DNA of 64,000 nucleotides. Origin: Pseudomonas fluorescens (GTDB lineage Bacteria; Pseudomonadota; Gammaproteobacteria; Pseudomonadales; Pseudomonadaceae). Where the stretch lies: positions 62,001 to 126,000 of the forward strand of contig NZ_CABVHK010000017.1 in assembly GCF_902497785.1 (NCBI RefSeq), written 5' to 3'. A model generated the notes under the pieces. That model was not told the DNA's origin and did no database searches. It saw only the letters and a list, made by a program, of their open reading frames with translations. This document shows positions 1-8,435 of the stretch, one piece after another (the first letter of the stretch is position 1; every line of letters starts with the position of its first letter). Both the position numbers and the translations under genes were made by a program.

Positions 1-93
1 TTCGCGAGCAGGCTCGCTCCCACATTCAATCCTTGGTGTTCACAGGATAGGGGTTCACCACAGTTTCAATGTGGGAGCGAGCCTGCTCGCGAA
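1..93. repeat. Paired REP (REPIN), family A
   Basis: Two inverted copies of a palindromic unit (TTCGCGAGCAGGCTCGCTCC at the left, its reverse complement at 71-93) flank about 47 bases of unique sequence. It sits directly downstream of argH. The same unit recurs six more times in this window. Confidence 0.9.
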
Positions 94-104
94 GCTTCTG
101 GCTT

Positions 105-1499
105 TCAGCGGCCGGCGAGCAATGCCTGGCCGCGAACCACAGCCTGTTTGACCTGGGCCGGCGCAGTGCCGCCGATGTGGTCGCGGGCGTTCACTGAACC
201 TTCCAGGGTCAGCACGGCAAACACGTCCTGATCGATCTGGTCGCTGAACTTGCGCAACTCTTCCAGGCTCATTTCCGCGAGGTCCTTGCCGCTTTCCACG
301 CCGTACTTCACGGCATGGCCAACGATTTCATGGCAGTCACGGAACGGCAGGCCACGACGAACCAGGTAGTCAGCCAGGTCGGTGGCGGTGGAGAAACCGC
401 GCAGTGCCGCTTCGCGCATGATCGCGTGCTTGGGTTTGATCGCCGGGATCATGTCGGCAAAGGCGCGCAGCGAATCGCGCAGCGTGTCGGCAGCGTCGAA
501 CAGCGGTTCCTTGTCTTCCTGGTTGTCCTTGTTGTAGGCCAATGGCTGGCCCTTCATCAAGGTCAGCAGGCCCATCAGTGCACCAAAGACGCGGCCGGTC
601 TTGCCGCGAACCAGTTCTGGCACGTCCGGGTTTTTCTTTTGCGGCATGATCGAGCTGCCGGTGCAGAAGCGGTCTGGCAGATCGATGAACTGGAACTGCG
701 CGCTGGTCCAAAGCACCAACTCTTCGGAGAAACGCGACAAGTGCATCATCGCGATGCTCGCCGCCGAGCAGAATTCAATGGCGAAGTCGCGGTCGGACAC
801 GTTGTCCAGCGAATTGCCGCCGACAGCGTCGAAGCCCAGGAGCTGGGCGGTGTACTCGCGATCGATCGGATACGTCGTACCCGCCAGCGCGGCGCTGCCC
901 AAGGGCATGCGGTTAGTGCGTTTGCGGCAGTCGACCAGGCGCTCGTAGTCGCGGCTGAGCATTTCGAACCAGGCCAGCATGTGGTGCCCGAAGGTCACCG
1001 GTTGCGCGGTTTGCAGGTGAGTGAAGCCGGGCATGATGCTGCCGGCTTCGCGCTCGGCCTGTTCCAGCAAGCCTTTTTGCAGGCGGGTGATTTCGCTCAG
1101 GATCAGGTCGATCTCGTCGCGCAGCCACAGACGGATGTCGGTGGCGACCTGGTCGTTACGGCTACGCCCGGTGTGCAGCTTTTTGCCAGTCACGCCGATG
1201 CGGTCGGTCAGGCGTGCCTCGATGTTCATGTGCACGTCTTCGAGGTCGATGCGCCAGTCGAACTGACCGGCCTCGATTTCGCCCTGGATGGTCTTCAGGC
1301 CATCGGCGATGCTGTCGCGCTCGGCATCGGTGAGTACGCCGACCTTGGCCAGCATGGTGGCGTGGGCGATCGAGCCCATGATGTCGTGGCGATACAGGCG
1401 CTGGTCGAAAGTGACGGAGGCGGTGAAGCGGGCGACGAAGGCGTCGACGGGTTCACTGAAGCGGCCGCCCCAGGACTGATTGGTCTTGTCAGTGCTCAT
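105..1499 (-). CDS. argH: Argininosuccinate lyase
   Basis: Last step of arginine biosynthesis: splits argininosuccinate into arginine and fumarate in the cytoplasm. The 464-residue protein has the expected family length and carries the fumarase/aspartase superfamily motifs HTGRSRNDQV (about 109-118), TxLQxAQP (about 161-167) and the signature GSSIMPQKKNP (281-291) with the catalytic loop serine. An in-frame extension to 1661 exists, but the ATG at 1499 (MSTDKTNQSWGGRF) matches the conserved N-terminus of the family, so it was preferred. The gene is transcribed away from algR. argE and argA lie at the other end of the window. Confidence 0.97.
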   Translation of the reverse strand: MSTDKTNQSWGGRFSEPVDAFVARFTASVTFDQRLYRHDIMGSIAHATMLAKVGVLTDAERDSIADGLKTIQGEIEAGQFDWRIDLEDVHMNIEARLTDRIGVTGKKLHTGRSRNDQVATDIRLWLRDEIDLILSEITRLQKGLLEQAEREAGSIMPGFTHLQTAQPVTFGHHMLAWFEMLSRDYERLVDCRKRTNRMPLGSAALAGTTYPIDREYTAQLLGFDAVGGNSLDNVSDRDFAIEFCSAASIAMMHLSRFSEELVLWTSAQFQFIDLPDRFCTGSSIMPQKKNPDVPELVRGKTGRVFGALMGLLTLMKGQPLAYNKDNQEDKEPLFDAADTLRDSLRAFADMIPAIKPKHAIMREAALRGFSTATDLADYLVRRGLPFRDCHEIVGHAVKYGVESGKDLAEMSLEELRKFSDQIDQDVFAVLTLEGSVNARDHIGGTAPAQVKQAVVRGQALLAGR

Positions 1500-1946
1500 G
1501 AATTCGCTCGTATCGGCTGAAGAAAGATGGCGTTGAAAGCTGCTGCGGATAATAACAGGGTTGCCAATCCTGTCGCTGACACTGGTCGACACGTTTTTTT
1601 GCGCGGCGCCAGCCCATGCTCGAAGCGGGCAATGCGGAAAATGCGCAACGATATTTTTCAATTGAGCAATAACGCTCCGGCAACCGTCTACAGTTGGACA
1701 GTAGGATCAGCGCTCATCTCGGCGCTGCAGCGGACTATAAGAAGAGGGGGTGTTCATATTGTGTATCAGCAAACCCTACGGCGATGCCTCGCCAACCGCC
1801 AATTGCCCGGCAAATAAAAATTTAGCGGTCGGACGGGCGGCACTTTTTGGCCCTCGCGCTAGTCTTAGCGTGGATCGCGGTGACGGACGTCACTTCACTT
1901 GTCTACGCTATCCTTGTGCGAGACTCACGCAGGAATCCAGCGCAAT
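1500..1946. other. argH-algR divergent intergenic region
   Basis: 447 bases without a convincing gene between the divergent starts of argH and algR. It should hold both promoters. In P. aeruginosa the sensor kinase gene algZ/fimS lies in this position. Here no reading frame shows a kinase domain or any remnant of one. Confidence 0.7.
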
Positions 1947-2693
1947 ATGAATGTCCTGATCGTTGATGACGAACCCCTTGCCCGCGAGCGCCTGAGCCGA
2001 ATGGTCGGCGAACTCGAGGGATACAGCGTCCTGGAGCCCAGCGCCACGAACGGCGATGAGGCGTTGGCACTGATCGACAGTCACAAGCCGGATATCGTGC
2101 TGCTCGATATCGGCATGCCGGGCCTCGATGGCCTGCAAGTGGCTGCAAGATTGTGCGAACGCGAAACCCCGCCTGCCGTGGTGTTTTGCACAGGGCCCGA
2201 TGAATTTGCCGTGGAAGCCTTACAGGCCAGCGCCGTAGGCTATCTGGTGAAACCTGTGCGTACTGAACATTTGCATGATGCGTTGAAAAAAGCCGAGCGC
2301 CCCAATCGCGTCCAGCTCGCAGCCCTGACCCGTCCCGCCGCCGAAACCGGCAGCGGCCCGCGCAGCCACATCAGCGCCCGAACCCGCAAAGGTATTGAGC
2401 TGATCCCGTTGGGTCAGGTGGTCTACTTTATTGCCGACCACAAATACGTGACCTTGCGCCACGAAGGCGGCGAAGTGCTGCTGGATGAACCGCTAAAAGC
2501 CCTTGAAGATGAATTCGGCGACCGATTCGTGCGTATCCACCGCAATGCACTGGTTGCCCGTGAACGCATCGAGCGACTGCAACGTACACCTCTGGGGCAT
2601 TTTCAGCTGTTCCTCAAAGGCCTCAATGGCGATGCCCTGATCGTCAGTCGCCGTCATGTGGCCGGCGTGCGCAAGATGATGCAACAGCTTTAA
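1947..2693 (+). CDS. algR: LytTR response regulator AlgR
   Basis: Two-component response regulator that in Pseudomonas controls alginate, twitching motility and biofilm genes. The 248 residues equal the P. aeruginosa protein. The receiver domain (1-120) has the acidic pair D7/D8, phospho-acceptor D54 in LLDIGMPG and the conserved lysine in VKPV near 108. A LytTR DNA-binding domain follows (about 145-245, containing the YFIADHKYVTL and FVRIHRNALV strands). The ATG at 1947 has a short AGGA sequence upstream and gives the canonical MNVLIVDDE start; an upstream ATG at 1899 is less likely. No kinase partner is adjacent. hemC follows 137 bases downstream. Confidence 0.96.
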   Translation: MNVLIVDDEPLARERLSRMVGELEGYSVLEPSATNGDEALALIDSHKPDIVLLDIGMPGLDGLQVAARLCERETPPAVVFCTGPDEFAVEALQASAVGYLVKPVRTEHLHDALKKAERPNRVQLAALTRPAAETGSGPRSHISARTRKGIELIPLGQVVYFIADHKYVTLRHEGGEVLLDEPLKALEDEFGDRFVRIHRNALVARERIERLQRTPLGHFQLFLKGLNGDALIVSRRHVAGVRKMMQQL

Positions 2694-2768
2694 TTCGCCT
2701 TTTACAGGCGCATTCACACCCGATTGCCGGACATCCGGGGCCAGGGAGGCCAGGTAATACCTGATACA

Positions 2769-2787
2769 AGTCAAAGTGGATTTGACT
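2769..2787. promoter_or_regulatory. Inverted repeat upstream of hemC
   Basis: A perfect 7-base inverted repeat (AGTCAAA, 5-base spacer, TTTGACT) lies about 45 bases before the hemC start, in the likely promoter. A TATTAT sequence just downstream could be a -10 element. A regulator site is possible but nothing identifies the protein. Confidence 0.35.
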
Positions 2788-2830
2788 GAGCTGTTATTAT
2801 CCGCCGTATCTATTCAGTACGGATTGATCC

Positions 2831-3772
2831 ATGTCCTCTCGCGAAATCCGCATCGCCACCCGCAAAAGTGCTCTCGCCCTGTGGCAGGCCGAATACGTCA
2901 AAGCCCGTCTGGAAGAGGCCCATCCGGGTCTGCTCGTGACGCTGGTGCCCATGGTCAGTCGCGGCGACAAGCTCCTCGACTCGCCGCTGTCGAAGATCGG
3001 CGGCAAGGGCCTGTTCGTCAAAGAGCTGGAAACCGCCTTGCTGGAAAACCAGGCCGATATCGCCGTGCACTCGATGAAAGACGTGCCGATGGACTTCCCT
3101 GAAGGCCTCGGTCTGTTCTGCATCTGCGAGCGAGAAGACCCGCGCGATGCCTTCGTTTCCAATACCTACGCCAGTCTGGACCAATTGCCCCAAGGCAGCA
3201 TCGTCGGCACTTCCAGCCTGCGTCGTCAGGCCCAGTTGCTGACCCGGCGTCCGGACCTGGAAATCCGTTTCCTGCGTGGCAACGTCAATACGCGCCTGGC
3301 CAAGCTCGATGCCGGCGAATACGACGCCATCATCCTTGCGGCGGCCGGTTTGATTCGTCTGGGTTTTGAAGATCGCATCACCTCGGCCATCAGCGTTGAC
3401 GACAGTCTGCCGGCCGGTGGCCAGGGCGCGGTCGGTATCGAATGCCGCACCGCCGACAGTGAAATTCACGCACTGCTCGCGCCGCTGCACCATCAGGACA
3501 CCGCCACCCGGGTCACCGCCGAACGTGCCCTGAACAAACATCTGAACGGTGGCTGCCAGGTGCCTATCGCCTGCTATGCCGTGCTGGAAGGTGAGCAGGT
3601 CTGGTTGCGTGGCCTGGTCGGTGATCCGAGTGGCGGTCTGCTGCTCAGCGCCCAAGCCCGTGCACCGCGAAGCGATGCCGAAGCCTTGGGTGTGCAAGTG
3701 GCCGAGGACCTTCTGAGTCAAGGCGCCAATGACATCCTCAAAGCGGTGTATGGCGAGGCAGGTCACGAGTGA
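2831..3772 (+). CDS. hemC: Hydroxymethylbilane synthase (porphobilinogen deaminase)
   Basis: Polymerises four porphobilinogens into hydroxymethylbilane in tetrapyrrole synthesis. The 313-residue protein shows the family signatures RKSALALWQA (N-terminus), KDVP (about 83-86), GTSSLRRQAQL (126-136) and the dipyrromethane cofactor cysteine C242 in NGGCQVPIACYA. Its stop overlaps the GTG start of hemD, so the two are translationally coupled, the classical hemCD arrangement. hemX and hemY continue the operon. Confidence 0.97.
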   Translation: MSSREIRIATRKSALALWQAEYVKARLEEAHPGLLVTLVPMVSRGDKLLDSPLSKIGGKGLFVKELETALLENQADIAVHSMKDVPMDFPEGLGLFCICEREDPRDAFVSNTYASLDQLPQGSIVGTSSLRRQAQLLTRRPDLEIRFLRGNVNTRLAKLDAGEYDAIILAAAGLIRLGFEDRITSAISVDDSLPAGGQGAVGIECRTADSEIHALLAPLHHQDTATRVTAERALNKHLNGGCQVPIACYAVLEGEQVWLRGLVGDPSGGLLLSAQARAPRSDAEALGVQVAEDLLSQGANDILKAVYGEAGHE

Positions 3773-4536
3773 CGGGCTGGCGCCTGCTGCTCACGCGTCC
3801 CGCAGAAGAATCGGCGGCGCTGAGCGATGTGCTGACCGAAGCGGGGATTTTCAGCAGCAGCTTGCCGCTTTTGGAGATCGATCCGATTCCGGTCTCTGAC
3901 ACAATGTGCCAGGTCATCCGGGGTCTGGAGCGCTACTGCGCAGTGATCGTGGTCAGCAAGCCGGCCGCCCGAGTGGCGGTGCAACTTGTCGATCAATATT
4001 GCCCGCAGCCACCGCGCCAGAAGTGGTTTAGCGTCGGTGCGGCCACTGCGCAGATTCTCGCTGATCATGGGCTCGATGTGAGTTTTCCGTGCGAGGGCGA
4101 TGACAGCGAAGCGTTGCTAGAACTTGCACCGTTGCGCGAGGCAATCGCACGGCCTGATCCACGGGTGTTGATCATGCGCGGAGAGGGCGGGCGCGAGTTG
4201 CTCGCTGAGCGTTTGCGCGAGCTTGGTGCTAGTGTCGAGTATCTGGAATTGTATCGCCGCGACCTGCCGCACTATCCGCCCGCGGCGCTGCCGGAGCGGA
4301 TCAAGGCGGAACGCTTGAACGGGCTGGTGGTCAGCAGTGGAATGGGTTTTGAGCATCTGCATCGATTGGCCGGCGATGCCTGGCCGCAATTGGCGCGGTT
4401 GCCGTTGTTTGTTCCAAGCCCCAGGGTCGCCGAGCTGGCACGTGCCGCCGGGGCCCAAACAGTTGTGGATTGTCGTGGCGCCAGTGCCGCGGCTTTGCTG
4501 ACGGCGTTACGGGAGCATCCCGAACCCGTTCTCTAA
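3769..4536 (+). CDS. hemD: Uroporphyrinogen-III synthase
   Basis: Cyclises hydroxymethylbilane to uroporphyrinogen III with inversion of ring D. The 255-residue protein begins TGWRLLLTRPAEES and has the two-lobed HEM4 fold pattern, with LVVSSGMGFEHL in the second lobe corresponding to the conserved (V/T)S..G region. Sequence conservation in this family is low, so the call leans on the four-base overlap with hemC (GTG start at 3769) and the hemX gene 16 bases downstream. Confidence 0.93.
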   Translation: MTGWRLLLTRPAEESAALSDVLTEAGIFSSSLPLLEIDPIPVSDTMCQVIRGLERYCAVIVVSKPAARVAVQLVDQYCPQPPRQKWFSVGAATAQILADHGLDVSFPCEGDDSEALLELAPLREAIARPDPRVLIMRGEGGRELLAERLRELGASVEYLELYRRDLPHYPPAALPERIKAERLNGLVVSSGMGFEHLHRLAGDAWPQLARLPLFVPSPRVAELARAAGAQTVVDCRGASAAALLTALREHPEPVL

Positions 4537-4552
4537 TGCAAAGGATGGATAC

Positions 4553-5707
4553 GTGAACGAAACAGCCTTGCCTAAAGATGACGTCCAGCCAGTGCTCGAT
4601 ACACCGGTTGAACCACCGGTTGAAACGGCGCCGCCTCCTGCAGCGCAGCGCCGAGGCAATGGGCTGGCAATTGTCGCCCTGCTGCTCGGTGCCGCCGGTG
4701 TTGCCGTGGGCGGTTGGGGTGTCTGGCAGGTCCGCCACCTGCAAGCCAATACCCAGCAGCAATTGAGCCAGGTGCAGGCGTTGAACGATCAGGCGCAAAG
4801 CCTGAAGCTCAATGAACAGCGCCTCAGCGCGCGCCTTGAGCAAATGCCTGCGGCCGAAGAACTGGACGCCCGCAGTCGTCTGGTGACGCAACTGCAAGGC
4901 GATCAGCAGCGTTTGAATCAACGTCTGGAAACTGTCCTCGGCGCGAGCCGCAAGGACTGGCGTCTGGCCGAGGCCGAGCACTTGCTGCGACTGGCCAGCC
5001 TGCGACTGTCTGCCTTGCAGGACATCAGCAGCGCCCAGGCGCTGGTGCAGGGCGCCGATGAAATTCTTCGCGAACAGAACGATCCAGGTTCCTTTGCCGC
5101 CCGCGAGCAAGTGGCGAAAACCCTGGTCGCCTTGCGCAGTACCGAACAGCCGGATCGCACGGGTCTGTTTCTGCGCCTGGGTGCGCTGCGCGATCAGGTG
5201 ATCAACCTCACCGAGCTGGCGCCTGAGTACAAGGATCGGGGCGAGTCGCTGCTGGGCCTGACCGCCGACGGCGACGGCGCCAGTCGCTGGGCGCAATGGT
5301 GGGATCAGATCTCGCGCTACATCCGCATCGATTTTGACGCCGACAAAAATGTCCGTCCGCTGCTGGCAGGGCAGGGCTTGAGTCAGGTGCGACTGGCCTT
5401 GAGTCTGGCGCTGGAGCAGGCGCAATGGGCGGCGCTCAATGGGCAGGCCGCGGTCTACACCCAGGCGTTGGCCGAAGCGCGGGATGTGCTCAAGGGCAAC
5501 TTCAATCCGGACAACCCGCAGAGCAAGGTGATGCTCGAGCAGGTAAGCGAATTGAGCAAGCAACCGGTCACCGTGGTGACGCCGGATCTGACCGGCACGC
5601 TGAGCGCGGTTCAGGGTTATCTCGAGCGACGTAATGTCAACGCCGAGGACTCCATCAAACCGATGGCCAAACCTGCGGCGAACACCGCGCAGGAGGCCAC
5701 GCCATGA
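4553..5707 (+). CDS. hemX: HemX-like membrane protein
   Basis: Inner-membrane protein of the hemCDXY operon. E. coli HemX was once called uroporphyrinogen-III C-methyltransferase, but the family has no methyltransferase domain and its role is unsettled. The 384 residues comprise a Pro/Glu-rich cytoplasmic tail (1-36), one membrane helix (about 37-58), then a long Gln-rich predicted coiled coil and helical periplasmic domain. The GTG at 4553 is the best start; the nearby ATGs are out of frame. The end overlaps hemY by four bases (ATGA), indicating coupling. Confidence 0.9.
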   Translation: MNETALPKDDVQPVLDTPVEPPVETAPPPAAQRRGNGLAIVALLLGAAGVAVGGWGVWQVRHLQANTQQQLSQVQALNDQAQSLKLNEQRLSARLEQMPAAEELDARSRLVTQLQGDQQRLNQRLETVLGASRKDWRLAEAEHLLRLASLRLSALQDISSAQALVQGADEILREQNDPGSFAAREQVAKTLVALRSTEQPDRTGLFLRLGALRDQVINLTELAPEYKDRGESLLGLTADGDGASRWAQWWDQISRYIRIDFDADKNVRPLLAGQGLSQVRLALSLALEQAQWAALNGQAAVYTQALAEARDVLKGNFNPDNPQSKVMLEQVSELSKQPVTVVTPDLTGTLSAVQGYLERRNVNAEDSIKPMAKPAANTAQEATP

Positions 5708-6942
5708 AACGTCTTTATGTGATCGTGTTTCTGGTCATCGCCGCTGCCGCCGCACTGGGGCTGGCGATTGCCGAGCATTCCGGCTACGTGCTGATCGCCT
5801 ACAAGAGCTTTCGTTTCGAATCGAGCCTGTGGGCGACATTGGCGTTGGTCGCCGTGTTGTGGCTGGTGTTCTGGGGCATCAAGGCGTTGGTCGAACTAGT
5901 GACGACCTCCAGTGGCGTGGTCAATCCCTGGTCGCGGCGCAATCGCAGCCGCCGGGTCCAGGTGGCGATCGAACACGGCCAGCTGGACCTTGCCGAAGGT
6001 CGTTGGGCCAGCGCGCAACGTCATCTGCATCGCGCTGCCGAAGCCGAGCGCCAGCCACTGCTTTACTATCTGGGCGCGGCCCGCGCCGCGAACGAACAAG
6101 GCCACTACGAAGAAAGCGACAACCTGCTGGAGCGCGCGCTGGAGCGACAGCCTCAGGCTGAGTTGGCGATTGCCTTGAGCCACGCCCAGTTGCAGACCGA
6201 CCGTGGCGACACCGAGGGTGCGCTGGCGACGCTGCAAGCGATGCATGAGCGCCATCCTCATAACGTCCAGACCTTGCGCCAGTTGCAGCGCTTGCATCAA
6301 CAACGCGGCGATTGGTCCGCGGTGATTCGCCTGCTACCGGAGCTGCGCAAGGACAAGGTGCTGCCATCGACCGAACTGGCTGAACTTGAACGCCGGGCGT
6401 GGGGCGAGAACCTGTCACTGGCCGCGCGTCAGGAAGAGGACGGCACCGTCGGCTTGCAGTCGCTCAATCGCGCCTGGCAGCAGCTCACTACGGCGCAACG
6501 CCAGGAGCCACAACTGGTGTTGGCGTACGCCGAGCAACTTCGGCAACTGGGCGCTCAGGTCGAGGCCGAAGAAGTTTTGCGAACAGCGTTGAAGCGCAAC
6601 TACGACAGCCACCTGGCGCGGCTGTACGGACTGGTTCGCGGCAGTGATCCGGCGCGTCAATTGCAGACGGCCGAGGGCTGGCTGAAGAATCATCCGGCTG
6701 ATCCGAGCCTGCTGCTGACTTTGGGTCGCCTGTGCCTGCAAAGCAGTCTGTGGGGCAAGGCTCGGGACTACCTCGAAAGCAGCCTGCGCGTGCAGCGTAA
6801 TCCGGAAGCCTGCGCGGAGCTGGCGCGGCTGCTGGCGCAACTGGGCGACACCGAGCGCAGCAATCAGCTGTTTCAGGAAGGCCTTGGCCTGCTGGACGAA
6901 CGCCTTCTGGCGGCGCCATTGCCGGTTCCGGTAAATGCCTGA
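5704..6942 (+). CDS. hemY: HemY-like TPR membrane protein
   Basis: Last gene of the heme operon. It is the proteobacterial HemY (HemY_N plus TPR), not the protoporphyrinogen oxidase that shares the name. The 412 residues show two N-terminal membrane helices (about 4-24 and 41-62) followed by helical repeats with TPR spacing (for example LYYLGAARAANEQGHYEES near 120-140), a scaffold-like cytoplasmic domain. It overlaps hemX by four bases. Its exact biochemical role in heme synthesis is not established. Confidence 0.92.
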   Translation: MKRLYVIVFLVIAAAAALGLAIAEHSGYVLIAYKSFRFESSLWATLALVAVLWLVFWGIKALVELVTTSSGVVNPWSRRNRSRRVQVAIEHGQLDLAEGRWASAQRHLHRAAEAERQPLLYYLGAARAANEQGHYEESDNLLERALERQPQAELAIALSHAQLQTDRGDTEGALATLQAMHERHPHNVQTLRQLQRLHQQRGDWSAVIRLLPELRKDKVLPSTELAELERRAWGENLSLAARQEEDGTVGLQSLNRAWQQLTTAQRQEPQLVLAYAEQLRQLGAQVEAEEVLRTALKRNYDSHLARLYGLVRGSDPARQLQTAEGWLKNHPADPSLLLTLGRLCLQSSLWGKARDYLESSLRVQRNPEACAELARLLAQLGDTERSNQLFQEGLGLLDERLLAAPLPVPVNA

Positions 6943-7186
6943 TGGTTTATCCCTGCGCAGCAGGCTGAATCAGCTGCTGCTGGAGGGGGGCGAGGTGCTT
7001 GAATTCGTCGATTTCTTACCTTCGCATTCCCGTAACGGCTTAGTCCTACAACCAACTACATCAGTTCTCGTCAATTCTGTCGGGAATTCCCTACACTTTT
7101 GTTGAAGTGTCTCTGTCGTCCTGCCTTGAAAGGCTGGCGCGCTTTCCTCTACCGTAACCACTTGTCTCTACTGGTATGGAAAAGCC

Positions 7187-7738
7187 ATGTCGCTGGCCTG
7201 CTCACGCTCCTTGTTTTTCATGGTTTTCGTTGCTGGCGCGCTGGCCTTGGGCGTTTCCTATTATCTCGAATATGCAGTCGGTCTCCAGCCGTGCGGGATG
7301 TGCGTGTTGCAGCGGATTTGCCTGGCGATGCTCACGGGGGTCTGCCTGGGCGCCGCGATTCATGGGCCCGGCCGTTTGGCCTCTTTTGTGTATTGGCTGC
7401 TCGGTTTGCTGTGCAGTCTGGCAGGCACCGTCACGGCCTGGCGCCAAGTGCTGTTGCAGACCAGTCCGGTGCACCAGTTGCCCGCCTGTTCGACCCACCT
7501 GTCCGAACTGTTCGCGGACACTCCGTGGTTAAACGTCGTGCAGCAGATGTTTAACGGCGCCGCCGACTGCGCGCAGATTTCCTGGACGCTGTTCGGTTTG
7601 AGCCTCCCGGAGTGGAGTCTGTTGTTCTTTGTCGGGATGACTATTTTGAGTCTTCAGCAGTTGCTGCGTCTGGTCTGCATCGCTTGCCGGCGACCGCTCA
7701 GCGGCGAGTCGTCGCACCCTGCGCTGGCGGGCGATTAA
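7187..7738 (+). CDS. dsbB: Disulfide bond formation protein DsbB family
   Basis: Inner-membrane oxidoreductase that reoxidises DsbA and passes electrons to ubiquinone. The 183-residue protein has four predicted membrane helices and the two periplasmic cysteine pairs of the family: C36-GM-C39 after the first helix, and C101 with C128 in the second periplasmic loop. Pseudomonas carries two paralogues, and this locus (next to the hem operon and algQ) corresponds to the copy called DsbH in P. aeruginosa. A separate promoter is likely, because 244 bases separate it from hemY. Confidence 0.93.
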   Translation: MSLACSRSLFFMVFVAGALALGVSYYLEYAVGLQPCGMCVLQRICLAMLTGVCLGAAIHGPGRLASFVYWLLGLLCSLAGTVTAWRQVLLQTSPVHQLPACSTHLSELFADTPWLNVVQQMFNGAADCAQISWTLFGLSLPEWSLLFFVGMTILSLQQLLRLVCIACRRPLSGESSHPALAGD

Positions 7739-7769
7739 ACACTTGTATGAACTTTATCTCCTGCGTACC

Positions 7770-7808
7770 TTGAAGCCATTGTCGTGCGGGCATAATCTGG
7801 CCCGCACG
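7770..7808 (+). promoter_or_regulatory. Candidate algQ promoter with inverted repeat
   Basis: A TTGAAG sequence (7770) and CATAAT (7791) are spaced by 15 bases, slightly short for sigma-70. The CATAAT overlaps a perfect 9-base inverted repeat (CGTGCGGGC, 8-base spacer, GCCCGCACG, 7783-7808). The repeat lacks a T-tract, so an operator or 5' mRNA structure is more likely than a terminator. Confidence 0.4.
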
Positions 7809-7916
7809 TGTCATTGGAATTATGTTGCTCGAATGACGCTCTGCCTGGCCGATTCTTGATCTTCAAGGGTGCGACAGGTGTAGGGCAGCATGACCCACAA
7901 GGGAAGAGAGATCACC

Positions 7917-8375
7917 ATGCTCGAAAGTTGTCAGAATGCTCAGGAACGCTGGGGTGGAGTGCATCTGCTGATCGATCGCTGGTTGCAGGAGCGTCACGAA
8001 CTGGTTCGGGCCTATGATGCTCTCGGCGCCAAGCCTGAGGCGCTGGGCGAAAACCGCAAGCCATTGCAGGAATTCTGCGGAGTGCTGGTCGATTACGTGT
8101 CTGCCGGGCACTTCGAGATCTACGAACAGCTGACGGGTGAGGCCAAAGCCTTTGGCGACACCCGCGGTCTCGAGTTGGCTGAAACCATCTACCCGCGCAT
8201 CGACGTCATCACCGAGAAGCTGCTCGCCTTCAATGATCTGTGCGACGCCGGCAAGTGTGTAGCAGAGAAATTCAAGGAGCTGGGTGGTCTGTTGCACGAA
8301 CGCTTCGAACTGGAAGACTGTCTGATCGAAGTGCTGCACACCGCTCACAAGGAAGAGGATTCGGTTCAGGCCTGA
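7917..8375 (+). CDS. rsd: Anti-sigma-70 factor Rsd/AlgQ
   Basis: Binds the housekeeping sigma factor and shifts RNA polymerase toward alternative sigmas; in P. aeruginosa AlgQ also affects alginate, virulence and siderophore genes. The 152-residue all-helical protein begins MLESCQNAQERWGGVHLLID, the conserved family start. The ATG at 7917 has a purine-rich GGGAAGAGAG upstream and was preferred over an upstream ATG at 7890. A bidirectional terminator follows. Confidence 0.94.
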   Translation: MLESCQNAQERWGGVHLLIDRWLQERHELVRAYDALGAKPEALGENRKPLQEFCGVLVDYVSAGHFEIYEQLTGEAKAFGDTRGLELAETIYPRIDVITEKLLAFNDLCDAGKCVAEKFKELGGLLHERFELEDCLIEVLHTAHKEEDSVQA

Positions 8376-8395
8376 TCCCTTCCCGCAACACCCTC

Positions 8396-8425
8396 AAAAC
8401 GGTGCGCCCTGCGCACCGTTTTTCG
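8396..8425. terminator. Bidirectional terminator between algQ and FKBP gene
   Basis: Perfect stem ACGGTGCGC / GCGCACCGT with a 3-base loop, A-rich before and T-rich after, between two convergent genes. Confidence 0.85.
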
Positions 8426-8435
8426 TTTCCGTCAT

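Noticed and set aside
315..1520. Long open frame antisense to argH
   Set aside because: Mirror frame of a highly conserved GC-rich gene. It has no start signal and no known domain. The same applies to long antisense frames over hemC, ppk, ppx, rho, ubiD and gcvP.
6935..7105. 56-codon frame (MPDGLSLRSRLNQLLLEGGE...) starting inside the end of hemY
   Set aside because: No ribosome binding site, several rare codons in the second half, and no recognisable domain. It probably reflects chance in the hemY-dsbB spacer.
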